Source: CAZNVB01 sp964651495 (GTDB taxonomy: Bacteria; Acidobacteriota; Aminicenantia; Aminicenantales; UBA8522). Taken from it: DNA of 41,219 bases. Of the stretch, positions 1 to 7,879 are shown in pieces (within the stretch, counting starts at the first letter, position 1; each line of letters begins with the position of its first letter). The notes beneath the pieces were generated by a model that was not told the origin of the DNA, searched no databases, and worked only from the letters and a program-made list of their open reading frames with translations. The position numbers and the translations under genes are program-made. The stretch lies in NCBI GenBank assembly GCA_964651495.1, contig CAZYWP010000011.1, positions 1-41,219 of the forward strand, written 5' to 3'.

Positions 1-51
1 GTCGGGCTCATAACCCGGAGGTCGTTGGTTCAAATCCAACCCCCGCTACCA
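1..51 (+). tRNA. tRNA-fMet (CAT), 3' part only
   Basis: The window opens inside a tRNA. An anticodon stem-loop at 2-18 carries CAT at 9-11. A 5-bp T-arm (24-28 with 36-40) encloses the loop TTCAAAT, and the 3' acceptor strand ends in an encoded CCA at 49-51. Three consecutive G-C pairs (4-6 with 14-16) stack under the anticodon loop. That is the hallmark of initiator rather than elongator tRNA-Met, and the sequence closely resembles the known bacterial fMet type. The D-arm and 5' acceptor strand lie outside the window. A T-run follows at 55-61, but I see no terminator stem. Confidence 0.93.
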
Positions 52-86
52 CCCCTTTTTTCCCTGCTTTCCTTTAAGGTTTTTTC

Positions 87-326
87 TTGGGCATTAACTA
101 CCAGGCCATCGGAATCGGGCTCGGCTTCCTGCTCGGAGTATGGGCATTTATCGAGGCCGACACGGTTAAAGGCCGTATCTTCATTGCGGCCACAATGGTC
201 TCCATCTTTTTTCTCCCCGTCGTCTGGTGCCGCCCTGGCGGTGGTTTGGTTTCTTTTATTTGTTGGATTGTCTTCGGCCTCGGCTGCTATATTTATCTTA
301 AGTGGCGCGGCGTCGGCATATTGTGA
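87..326 (+). CDS. Small hydrophobic membrane protein, unknown function
   Basis: This is a 79-residue reading frame starting at TTG 87; a stop at 75-77 in the same frame rules out earlier starts. A weak AAGG lies just upstream. The protein has hydrophobic segments at about residues 4-22, 31-48 and 53-72, with a charged patch (EADTVKGR) between the first two, so two or three membrane spans are likely. I recognise no named family. Its base composition is coding-like, and it fills the space between the initiator tRNA and the promoter of the next gene. The TTG start and small size leave some doubt that it is translated. Confidence 0.5.
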   Translation: MGINYQAIGIGLGFLLGVWAFIEADTVKGRIFIAATMVSIFFLPVVWCRPGGGLVSFICWIVFGLGCYIYLKWRGVGIL

Positions 327-372
327 TGTCTGGCTCGCCGGGACAAGAGCGGTGCGGTCAGCCTGAGCCTTG

Positions 373-401
373 TTGACATCTCCCGTCTCAATTTTGATAA
401 T
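373..401 (+). promoter_or_regulatory. Sigma-70-type promoter for the C69 dipeptidase
   Basis: TTGACA at 373-378 is separated by exactly 17 bases from GATAAT at 396-401. The predicted transcript would start near 408 and reach a GGAGGA ribosome-binding site at 425-430 and the ATG at 438. Sequence match only. Confidence 0.65.
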
Positions 402-437
402 TAAGTTCCCAAACCTTTGATAGTGGAGGAGAGCTTC

Positions 438-2064
438 ATGTCCATCATCGCCCATAAGTCAAGATGGCTATTCGTGTTCTTTTTCCTGGCCATATCCATC
501 GGCCTGCTTTCACTTTCCCAGCATCCTCCTAAGACCGATCCCAGGGATGAAACGGAACTCGGGTGCACGAGTATTCAGGTCGGCCGCCTGGCCTCGGCCG
601 ACGGTTCGGTCATGACGGCGCATTCCTGCGACGGCAATTACCGCCAATGGTTGAATGTCGTCCCTGCTGCCAAGCACGCCGACGGCGCGACGACCAAGGT
701 CTACATGGGAAAAATGCACACCGAGACATCGACGGACCTTAGGAATGTTACGGAAAAAGGCGAACTGCCCGATGTGACATCCACTTATGCCTTCCTCAAC
801 ACCGCCTATCCCTGCCTGAACGAGCGCCAGCTGGCCATCGGTGAGACGACCATCGGCGGAAAACGCGAGCTCTTCAACAGCGCCGGCATGTTCATGATCG
901 AGGAGTTGGAACGGCTGATGCTCGAACGCTGCGCCACCGCCCGCGAGGCCATCAAGCTGGCCGGCGAGCTGGTCAAGCAATACGGCTACGGCGACTCCGG
1001 CGAATGCATCACCATCGCCGACCCGAAAGAGGTCTGGCACTTCGAGATCTTCGGCGCCGGCCTCAAGGAGAAGGGGGCGATCTGGGCCGCGGTCCGCATC
1101 CCCGACGACCACGTCGGCATCTCGGCCAACATCCCCCGCATCGGCGAGCTCAACCTGAAGGACCCGGATCATTACATGGCCTCGGACAACGTTATCTCCT
1201 ACGCCGTCGAGAAGGGCTGGTGGGATCCCAAGAGCGGCCAGGCGTTCAAATTCTGGAAGGCCTACGGCTATAGCGGGCAGAAGCCCTTTTCCATCCGCGA
1301 GTTTTATGTCCTCAGCACGCTCGCCCCTTCGCTTAAGCTGGACATGAATGCGCCGGAGCTTCCCTTCTCGGTGAAGCCCGATAAAAAAGTGTCGGTCAGG
1401 GATGTGCTGAAATTCTACAGGGAAACTTACGACGGCACGCAATATGATTCGACCAAGAACCTGATGGTCAGAGCCCGCGGCAGCGACCAGCTGGTCAAGA
1501 GCCCGATGGCGAATCCCTTTATGTCCCGGGACCTGGTTACGCTGTTCAACACCATCAAACCGGGGACGATCGAGCCCTTCCGGAACATCGCCATCGCGGG
1601 CTGCGCCTATGCGACCGTGCTCCAGTGCCGCAGCTGGCTTCCGGACCCGGTTGGCGGCATCTGCTGGTTCGCCCTCGACAACCCCGGCCAGAGCTCCCGG
1701 ATTCCCATTTTCGCCGGAGTCAGGGAGCTTCCGCCGAGCTTCGAGGTCTGCGCCCAGCACCGCTTTCGGACCGATTCCGCCGCCTGGGCTTTCCGCCGGG
1801 CCAACCGGTTGGCCACAGTCCGTTGGGGTGAGACAAAAGAGGTCGTGGCCAAGACGATCGTCGAGTTCGAGGACCGCGCCTTCCAGGAGCTTCCGTACGT
1901 CGAGAAGATCGCAGCTGGCCTTTACGGAAAAGGGGAGACGGAAGACAGTATCACTAAAAGCAGGGAATACCTCACCAAATACACGGGTGACTTCGCCCGG
2001 GCGGCCATGAGCAAGTACTGGGAGCTCGGCGACAAGTTCTGGACGATGTTCGGCCGGGGATTTT
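438..2064 (+). CDS. Secreted C69 family dipeptidase, 3' end lost in assembly gap
   Basis: Peptidase family C69 enzymes are Ntn hydrolases that cut dipeptides using an N-terminal cysteine exposed by propeptide removal. Residues 10-26 form a signal/membrane segment. Cys43, in GCTSIQVGRLASADGSVMTA, sits in the family's nucleophile context, followed by the SADGSV and SCDG motifs. The ATG at 438 follows GGAGGA by seven bases, which decides the start over an upstream TTG. The frame stays open for 542 residues into the N-run, so the C-terminus is missing. A signal peptide places the enzyme in the periplasm or outside the cell. With the M24, M20 and PepD peptidases nearby it fits a peptide-fermenting lifestyle. 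Confidence 0.88.
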
Positions 2065-2164
2065 NNNNNNNNNNNNNNNNNNNNNNNNNNNNNNNNNNNN
2101 NNNNNNNNNNNNNNNNNNNNNNNNNNNNNNNNNNNNNNNNNNNNNNNNNNNNNNNNNNNNNNNN
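2065..2164. other. Assembly gap, 100 N
   Basis: Exactly 100 ambiguous bases, the conventional placeholder for a scaffold gap of unknown length. The true distance between the dipeptidase and the receiver gene is therefore not known, and genes could be missing here, for example a histidine kinase. Confidence 0.99.
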
Positions 2165-2199
2165 TACAATCATCGTCCGTGGAAAAGGAAGAGCAGGCG

Positions 2200-2592
2200 A
2201 TGGCGGCTCTCGTGGAGAACGACGTCAAGATCCTCGTCGTCGAGGACGAGGCCATTATCGCTATGGACATTCAGAGCATCCTCAAGAAAATGGGTTATGT
2301 CGACTCTGAAGTCGTCTTTTCAGGCGAGGAATCGATCGAGAAAGTGGCAGCGCGACGACCGCATCTCGTCTTAATGGATATCAAGCTGAAAGGGAAACTG
2401 GACGGAATTCAGGCCGCCAAACACATTTTTCACGAATACAAAGTCCCCGTGGTCTACATCACTGCGTTCGGTGACGAAGCAACCATTAAAAGGGCCAACG
2501 GCACCGCCCGCTTCGGCTACATCACCAAACCGTTCGAGGAAGCGGAGCTCAAGTCCACGATCCAAAAGGCGCTGTACAAAGCGCACAACTAA
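2200..2592 (+). CDS. Response regulator receiver-domain protein
   Basis: A single CheY-like receiver domain of 130 residues. The acidic pocket is Glu15-Asp16 (VVEDE), the phospho-accepting aspartate is Asp60 (LVLMDIKL), the conserved threonine is Thr88 (VYITAF) and the lysine is Lys110 (ITKPF). There is no DNA-binding output domain. ATG 2200 follows AAGGAAG by about eight bases. The frame is, however, open back to the gap, so this could be the C-terminal receiver of a longer hybrid protein. No partner kinase is visible in the window. The gene converges on the hydroxyproline dehydratase-like gene with only eight bases between stop codons. Confidence 0.85.
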   Translation: MAALVENDVKILVVEDEAIIAMDIQSILKKMGYVDSEVVFSGEESIEKVAARRPHLVLMDIKLKGKLDGIQAAKHIFHEYKVPVVYITAFGDEATIKRANGTARFGYITKPFEEAELKSTIQKALYKAHN

Positions 2593-2600
2593 CAGCCTTC

Positions 2601-3629
2601 TCACCTCAGGATAAACCCACGGCGAAGGGGGTCTGCGGGGTCGATCAAGAATTCGCACCTTCCGATGATCCAGGCGCTTCCCGTCACTTCAGGGATAACG
2701 GCCTTATACGGTCCCAGCTGTGTAACTTCGACAACCCGGCCGGAAAAACTGGTCCCGAGGATGCTTTCGACGACGAAAGATTCGCCTTTTCTGAGCTCCC
2801 CCCTGGCATAATGAATCGCGGCTCGGGCGCTCACTCCGGTCCCGGTCGGGCTGCGGTCCACCTCGCCCCCGGCAAAGACGCAGACATTGCGGCTGTGATG
2901 GGCCGAGTCAGCGGGCGGTCCGACGATGATCGTGCCATATAAAAAGCCGAGTTCTTCTTCCACAGGATGGCGAATGGGAAGGGACTCACCAACGGCCCGT
3001 TTTACCCTCATTCCCAGGTCAATCAGGCGGCGGAATTCCTCGGAAACGAGCCGGACTCCCAGGTCTTCGGCGCGACAGAAGGCATAGAAGGCACCGCCGA
3101 AAGCCAGGTCCACGGTGAGCTTTCCGAACCCGGGGACATCCACGGACTGATCAAGGGCGACGACGTAGGATGGGACATTGAGGAATGACACCTCTTTGGC
3201 CCGGCCGTTCTCCAGCCGGACCCGAGCCGTCACCCGGCCGGCCGGGGTATCTATCCTGAGGACCGGCTGGTCCCCGGTAATCCTGATCAAGCCCGTTTCC
3301 AGGACGGCCGTGGCCAGGCCGATGATTCCGTGGCCGCACATTGTGCTAAATCCCTCGTTATGAAGGAAGAGCGCGCCAAGGTTCCCGTCTGCTGAAACCG
3401 CCTCGGTCAGAATGCAGCCGTACATGTCGGCGTGACCCCTCGGCTCCCACATCAGCGCCGTGCGCAGGTCATCCAACTGCTCCTGGGCGTACCGGCGCTT
3501 CTCGAGCATGGTCTTGCCGGGGATAGGGGGCAGGCCCGCAGTGATAATCCGCAGCGGCTCCCCGGCAGCGTGCACATCCAGGGTTTTAATCCTCAGCCAG
3601 TCTGGCGGTGGATCCCAATCCTTTAGCAT
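2601..3629 (-). CDS. trans-3-hydroxy-L-proline dehydratase-like (proline racemase superfamily)
   Basis: The proline racemase superfamily comprises proline racemases and 4-hydroxyproline epimerases (two catalytic Cys) and trans-3-hydroxy-L-proline dehydratases (Cys plus Thr). This 342-residue protein has Cys98 in STMCGHG and Thr262 in DRSPTGTG, the dehydratase pattern. The expected product is delta-1-pyrroline-2-carboxylate. The N-terminal IKTLDVHAAGEPLRIITAG block and the length fit the family. I start at ATG 3629, behind GAGGGAG, rather than an upstream in-frame start at 3680 that has no ribosome-binding site. It is divergent from the GntR regulator and HypD genes, which supports a role in hydroxyproline use. 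The substrate is inferred, not shown. Confidence 0.85.
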   Translation of the reverse strand: MLKDWDPPPDWLRIKTLDVHAAGEPLRIITAGLPPIPGKTMLEKRRYAQEQLDDLRTALMWEPRGHADMYGCILTEAVSADGNLGALFLHNEGFSTMCGHGIIGLATAVLETGLIRITGDQPVLRIDTPAGRVTARVRLENGRAKEVSFLNVPSYVVALDQSVDVPGFGKLTVDLAFGGAFYAFCRAEDLGVRLVSEEFRRLIDLGMRVKRAVGESLPIRHPVEEELGFLYGTIIVGPPADSAHHSRNVCVFAGGEVDRSPTGTGVSARAAIHYARGELRKGESFVVESILGTSFSGRVVEVTQLGPYKAVIPEVTGSAWIIGRCEFLIDPADPLRRGFILR

Positions 3630-3720
3630 TCTTTGCTCCCTCGTCGATTTCCTATATAATTCTTTATAATCCGGCCTCATTTTAGGATATCCCGCCGCGC
3701 GCTAGATGTCCATTTTTTAC

Positions 3721-3756
3721 TTGACAGCAGCCTATAATATCTAATATATTAGATAT
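3721..3756 (+). promoter_or_regulatory. Promoter with overlapping 20-bp palindromic operator
   Basis: TTGACA at 3721-3726 lies 18 bases upstream of TATATT at 3745-3750. A perfect 20-bp palindrome, ATATCTAATATATTAGATAT, at 3737-3756 covers the -10 region. Its place, between the divergent dehydratase and GntR genes and directly on the regulator's promoter, makes it the best candidate operator for the GntR protein encoded 18 bases downstream. Binding is inferred. Confidence 0.65.
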
Positions 3757-3773
3757 CAGGGAATTCGAATGAT

Positions 3774-4484
3774 ATGAGCCAGATCGTAGCCGATCAGCCT
3801 GTTCTGAATATTAAGAGCCTCAGAGAGCAGGTCTACGATTATCTCAGAGAGCAAATGCGGGCTGGGGAAATCCTCCCCGGGTCAGAGATCAACCTGGATG
3901 AGACCAGCCGGAAGCTGGGGGTCAGCCGGACTCCGCTCCGGGATGCCCTCCTCCAGCTCGAAATGGAAGGCTTTGTCACCGTTTTTCCCCGTCGCGGCAT
4001 CGTCGTTAACCCTCTGACGCTGGCGGAAATCCGAAAGTACTATGAAATCATCGGCGCTCTGGAGAGCACCGCCTTGCTCCTCGCCTTTGACAAAATCGGC
4101 GGTGAAGAAATCAGGCGGATGCAGCAACTGATCGAGGAAATGAAAAATGCCCTTGCGGCGGGAGATTTCGACTCCTATTATGGTCATAACCTCAAGTTTC
4201 ATGAGGTTTACCTGGGCCGGTGCGGCAATGAAAACCTGGTCAGGATCGTCCAGACGTTCAAGAAGAGGCTCTATGACTTCCCGCGTCAGAAAGGATATGT
4301 CAAGGAATGGGAATTGTCATCGGTCCAGGAGCATCAGGAGCTCGTCAGCCTGATCAGGCGGGGCAGCGCAGCCGAGGCCTCCGCCTTTATCCGGGATGTC
4401 CATTGGTCTTTTCAGGTCCAGGAAAAATTCATCAACGAGTACTATAAACGAGCCCCCGAGCTCGGCAGAAAGGGCGGTCAATAA
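3774..4484 (+). CDS. GntR family transcriptional regulator, FCD (FadR-like) subfamily
   Basis: A ligand-responsive DNA-binding protein of 236 residues. The winged helix-turn-helix spans about residues 13-80, with the family's LDETSRKLGVSRTPLRDAL motif. The all-helical FCD effector domain spans about 88-225. FCD metal-site histidines are visible in LKFHEVYL, QEHQEL and RDVHWSF. The position usually held by Asp in the D-x3-H motif is Asn here (NLKFH). It stands first in a run with the activase and HypD, 12 bases from the next start, and faces the 3-hydroxyproline dehydratase gene. It probably controls both arms in response to an imino acid or a breakdown product. The effector cannot be read from sequence. 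Confidence 0.9.
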   Translation: MSQIVADQPVLNIKSLREQVYDYLREQMRAGEILPGSEINLDETSRKLGVSRTPLRDALLQLEMEGFVTVFPRRGIVVNPLTLAEIRKYYEIIGALESTALLLAFDKIGGEEIRRMQQLIEEMKNALAAGDFDSYYGHNLKFHEVYLGRCGNENLVRIVQTFKKRLYDFPRQKGYVKEWELSSVQEHQELVSLIRRGSAAEASAFIRDVHWSFQVQEKFINEYYKRAPELGRKGGQ

Positions 4485-4496
4485 CCCGCGATTCTA

Positions 4497-5405
4497 ATGA
4501 GTGACGGGATTATCTTCGACCTCAAGAAATACTCGATCAACGACGGCCCCGGGATCCGGACTACCGTGTTTCTCAAAGGCTGTCCGCTGCGCTGCCAGTG
4601 GTGCCATAATCCCGAAGGCCAGTCCTTCCTGCCCGAGCTCATGGTCCGGGCGTCCCGCTGTCTTGAGGATTGCTCGGAGTGTCTGGCTTCCTGCGAGCCG
4701 GGTGCCCTCTCCAAGGTCGGCGGGATCCCGGTCGTTGATAGAGAAAAATGCAGCGCCTGCGGCAGCTGCGCCGAGGCCTGCCCCACCCAAGCACTGGAAA
4801 TGGTCGGCCGCCGCGCCAGCGCCTCCGAGCTCATAGCGGAGATCGAAAAAGACCGGATTTTTTACGACGAATCCAGCGGTGGAGTGACCTTTTCCGGGGG
4901 AGAGCCGCTGGCCCAGCCGGAATTCCTGGCCGAGGTTCTGGCGATGTGCCGAAAAAAAGAGCTGCACACGACGGTTGATACGTGCGGCCATGTCCCTCCC
5001 GAAGCGTTTGCCGGGGTGGCCGACCTGGTGGACCTGTTTCTTTTTGACCTCAAGGTCATTGACGAGGCCAGACATCGAGAATTCACCGGCCGGTCCAACC
5101 GCTTGATCCGGCAAAATTTACACTACCTGGCTGGGCAAGGAAAAAAGATCATCATTCGCCTCCCCCTCGTGCCGGGCGTCAACGATGATGCCGAGAATAT
5201 CAGCCGGACGGCGGAATTCCTCCGCTCTTTGAGCGGCGTCAGCGAAATCAGCCTCCTTCCGTACCATAGGCTGGGTAAAGAGAAATACAAAGGCCTGCAA
5301 AAGGCAAGCCTGGGCGAACGGTTCGCCCCTCCTTCGGCTGAAACCCTGAAGAAAATCAGGGCCGAGCTCGAGTCGCAAGGATTCAAAGTCCACTTGGGAG
5401 AATGA
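4497..5405 (+). CDS. Glycyl radical enzyme activating enzyme (radical SAM), HypD activase
   Basis: This 302-residue enzyme would install the glycyl radical on its partner by cleaving S-adenosylmethionine. The radical SAM cluster is Cys29-x3-Cys33-x2-Cys36 (GCPLRCQWCHN). A ferredoxin-like insert adds two further cysteine sets, at 55/59/62/66 and 85/88/91/95. This matches activases of the dehydratase/lyase-type glycyl radical enzymes rather than the short pyruvate formate-lyase activase. Other family motifs are DGPGIR near the N-terminus and the glycine-rich FSGGEP. It ends three bases before the HypD start, so co-expression is very likely. The partner assignment rests on this adjacency. Confidence 0.93.
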   Translation: MSDGIIFDLKKYSINDGPGIRTTVFLKGCPLRCQWCHNPEGQSFLPELMVRASRCLEDCSECLASCEPGALSKVGGIPVVDREKCSACGSCAEACPTQALEMVGRRASASELIAEIEKDRIFYDESSGGVTFSGGEPLAQPEFLAEVLAMCRKKELHTTVDTCGHVPPEAFAGVADLVDLFLFDLKVIDEARHREFTGRSNRLIRQNLHYLAGQGKKIIIRLPLVPGVNDDAENISRTAEFLRSLSGVSEISLLPYHRLGKEKYKGLQKASLGERFAPPSAETLKKIRAELESQGFKVHLGE

Positions 5406-5408
5406 GTC

Positions 5409-7772
5409 ATGAACGAGAGAATCAGGAAGCTCAGAGAGGAAAGCCTGGAAGCCCGGCCGGCCATTTCCGCGGAGAGGGCCCGGCTGTTGACGGAATTCTA
5501 CAGGGAAAACGTCTCCTCGACGCTCTCCCCGCCGATGAAGAGAGCGCTGGCCTTCAAGCACCTGCTCGAGCACAAGTCGATCTCCATCGGCGACTTTGAG
5601 CTTATCGTCGGAGAAAGAGGCCCTGCGCCCAAGTCCACACCGACTTACCCGGAGATCACAACGCATAGCCTCCAGGACCTCGACATCCTCGACACGCGGC
5701 CAAAGACCTCATTCCGGGTGGACGCCGCGACGCGCCGGGTCTACGAGTCCGAGATCATTCCCTTCTGGAAAGGCCAGACCATCCGCGAGAAAATCTTCGC
5801 CGAGATGGAGGAGTCCTGGAACAACGCCTATGAAGCGGGGATCTTCACCGAGTTCATGGAGCAGCGGGCGCCCGGCCATACCGTCCTGGACGACAAAATC
5901 TATGGAAAGGGGTTCGAGGATTTCAAGGCCGACATCCGGCAGAGCCTGTGGAACCTGGATTTCCATTCCGACCCCGGGGCCTTCAAGAAAAAAGAGGAGC
6001 TCGAGGCCATGACGGTGGCGGCGGACGCGCTGATCAGCCTGGCCGAGAGGCACCGGGATCTTGTCCGAGAGCTGGCCGGAAGGGAAAAGGACCCGCAGCG
6101 GAAAGCGGAGTTGGAGCGGATCGCCGCGGTCTGCGACCGCGTCCCCCGCTTCGCCCCGCGCGATTTCTGGGAGGCCTTGCAGTACTACTGGTTCGTCCAC
6201 CTGGGCGTGATCAGCGAGCTCAACACCTGGGACTCCTTCAACCCCGGCCGGCTCGACCAGCATCTCTATCCTTTTTACAGGAAGGGACTGGCGGAGGGAA
6301 GCTTGACCGAGGAGACGGCAAGGGAGCTTCTCCAGGCCTTCTGGATCAAATTCAACAACCAGCCCGCGCCCCCCAAAGTCGGAGTGACCGCCGAGGAAAG
6401 CGGGACCTACACGGACTTCTGTCTGATCAATCTCGGCGGGGTGAAAAAGGACGGGTCGGACGCCGTCAACGACCTCTCCTTCCTGATCCTTGACGTCGTC
6501 GAGGAGATGCGCCTGCTCCAGCCGAGCTCGATGGTCCAGGTCAGCAAAAAATCGCCGGACAGCTTCCTGGGGCGGGCCCTGCGCATCGTCAGGACGGGCT
6601 TCGGCCAGCCGTCCATCTTCAACACCGACGCCATTGTCCAGGAGATGATCCGCCAGGGCAAATCACTGGAGGACGCCCGGAGCGGCGGCGCCAGCGGCTG
6701 TGTCGAGGCCGGCGTCTTCGGCAAGGAAAACTACAACCTGACCGGATATTTCAACCTCCCCAAGGTCCTGGAAATCACCCTGAACAGCGGCCTGGACCCG
6801 CGGACCGGCCGGAGGATCGGTCTTGCCAGCGGCGACCCCGCCGGGTTCGCTTCCTACCAGGAGCTGTTCGACGCCTTCCGGAAGCAGCTGCAGCATTTCG
6901 TCGACATCAAGATTAGGGGCAACAACATCATCGAGAGGATCTACGCGGAATATCTTCCCACTCCCTTTCTTTCTCTTCTCATCGACGACTGCATCGCCCG
7001 GGGCAAGGATTACCATGACGGCGGCGCCCGGTACAACACGTCCTACATCCAGGGCGTCGGGATCGGCACCGTGACCGATGCCCTGACCTCGATCAGGTTC
7101 AATGTCTACGACAGAAAAACCCTGACCATGGGGCAGATTCTCGAGGCTCTGCAAAGGAATTTCGACGGGCAGGAGCCGCTGCGTCAATCTCTCGTCAATA
7201 AAACCCCCAGATACGGCAACGACGACGATTATGCCGACGAGGTCATGGTCGCGGTGTTCGACGCTTATTACAATGCGGTGAACGGCCGGCCGAACACCAA
7301 GGGCGGATCCTACCGCATCAACCTTCTGCCGACTACGGCCCATATCTATTTTGGCAAAGTCACCGGCGCCACCCCGGACGGCCGGAAAGCCGCGGAGCCG
7401 CTGTCCGAGGGCGTATCCCCAGTGCAGGGGGCCGACCGCCATGGTCCGACGGCGGTGATCAAGTCGGTGGCCAAGATGGACCACCTGCGCACCGGCGGAA
7501 CCCTGCTGAACCAGAAGTTCACTCCCCAGCTCCTGGCGGGCGAAGAGGGGATCGCCAAGCTGGCCCATCTCGTCCGCTCCTATTTCAAGCTGGACGGCCA
7601 TCACATCCAGTTCAACGTGGTGACGGCGGAAACGCTGCGCGAGGCCCGCCTGCATCCGGAAAAATACCGCGACCTGATTGTCCGGGTGGCCGGGTACAGC
7701 GATTATTTCGTCGACTTGGGGTCCGATCTCCAGGAGGAGATCATCAGTCGAACGGAGCACGCGTCTTTTTAG
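5409..7772 (+). CDS. hypD: trans-4-hydroxy-L-proline dehydratase, glycyl radical enzyme HypD
   Basis: HypD removes water from trans-4-hydroxy-L-proline by radical chemistry to give delta-1-pyrroline-5-carboxylate, which ProC can reduce to proline. This 787-residue protein has the thiyl Cys431 in SGCVE, Glu433, and the radical Gly762 in RVAGYSDY. The spacing of 331 residues equals Cys434-Gly765 of the Clostridioides difficile enzyme. Residues I recall from that structure (F152, H160, D278, S334, D339, F340, Y450, T645) all appear here three positions lower: F149, H157, D275, S331, D336, F337, Y447, T642. A single Cys rather than Cys-Cys excludes pyruvate formate-lyase. There is no N-terminal extension suggesting a microcompartment. 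GGGAGA precedes the ATG. No proC lies in the window. Confidence 0.9.
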   Translation: MNERIRKLREESLEARPAISAERARLLTEFYRENVSSTLSPPMKRALAFKHLLEHKSISIGDFELIVGERGPAPKSTPTYPEITTHSLQDLDILDTRPKTSFRVDAATRRVYESEIIPFWKGQTIREKIFAEMEESWNNAYEAGIFTEFMEQRAPGHTVLDDKIYGKGFEDFKADIRQSLWNLDFHSDPGAFKKKEELEAMTVAADALISLAERHRDLVRELAGREKDPQRKAELERIAAVCDRVPRFAPRDFWEALQYYWFVHLGVISELNTWDSFNPGRLDQHLYPFYRKGLAEGSLTEETARELLQAFWIKFNNQPAPPKVGVTAEESGTYTDFCLINLGGVKKDGSDAVNDLSFLILDVVEEMRLLQPSSMVQVSKKSPDSFLGRALRIVRTGFGQPSIFNTDAIVQEMIRQGKSLEDARSGGASGCVEAGVFGKENYNLTGYFNLPKVLEITLNSGLDPRTGRRIGLASGDPAGFASYQELFDAFRKQLQHFVDIKIRGNNIIERIYAEYLPTPFLSLLIDDCIARGKDYHDGGARYNTSYIQGVGIGTVTDALTSIRFNVYDRKTLTMGQILEALQRNFDGQEPLRQSLVNKTPRYGNDDDYADEVMVAVFDAYYNAVNGRPNTKGGSYRINLLPTTAHIYFGKVTGATPDGRKAAEPLSEGVSPVQGADRHGPTAVIKSVAKMDHLRTGGTLLNQKFTPQLLAGEEGIAKLAHLVRSYFKLDGHHIQFNVVTAETLREARLHPEKYRDLIVRVAGYSDYFVDLGSDLQEEIISRTEHASF

Positions 7773-7811
7773 TTGCAGGCCATTGAAGGCCAGGTTCCGG
7801 TGGCGAGTCCA

Positions 7812-7840
7812 TTGAATTCTAGACGCTAATCTGCTATACG
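7812..7840 (+). promoter_or_regulatory. Possible promoter for the M24 peptidase
   Basis: TTGAAT at 7812-7817 and TATACG at 7835-7840 are 17 bases apart in the 107-base spacer after hypD. The peptidase could thus be transcribed separately as well as by read-through. Sequence match only. Confidence 0.45.
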
Positions 7841-7879
7841 AAGTAGGTTTAGGTGCATCGCCGACGAAAGGAGAAGGCC

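Noticed and set aside
510..2270. 586-residue minus-strand open frame opposite the C69 dipeptidase
   Set aside because: It is the antisense shadow of a clear gene in G+C-rich DNA, runs through the N gap, and shows no domain.
5409..7772. Pyruvate formate-lyase, glycerol dehydratase or choline lyase for the glycyl radical enzyme
   Set aside because: There is one Cys in SGCVE rather than adjacent cysteines, no microcompartment extension, and the residues and spacing match HypD position for position as far as I can recall.
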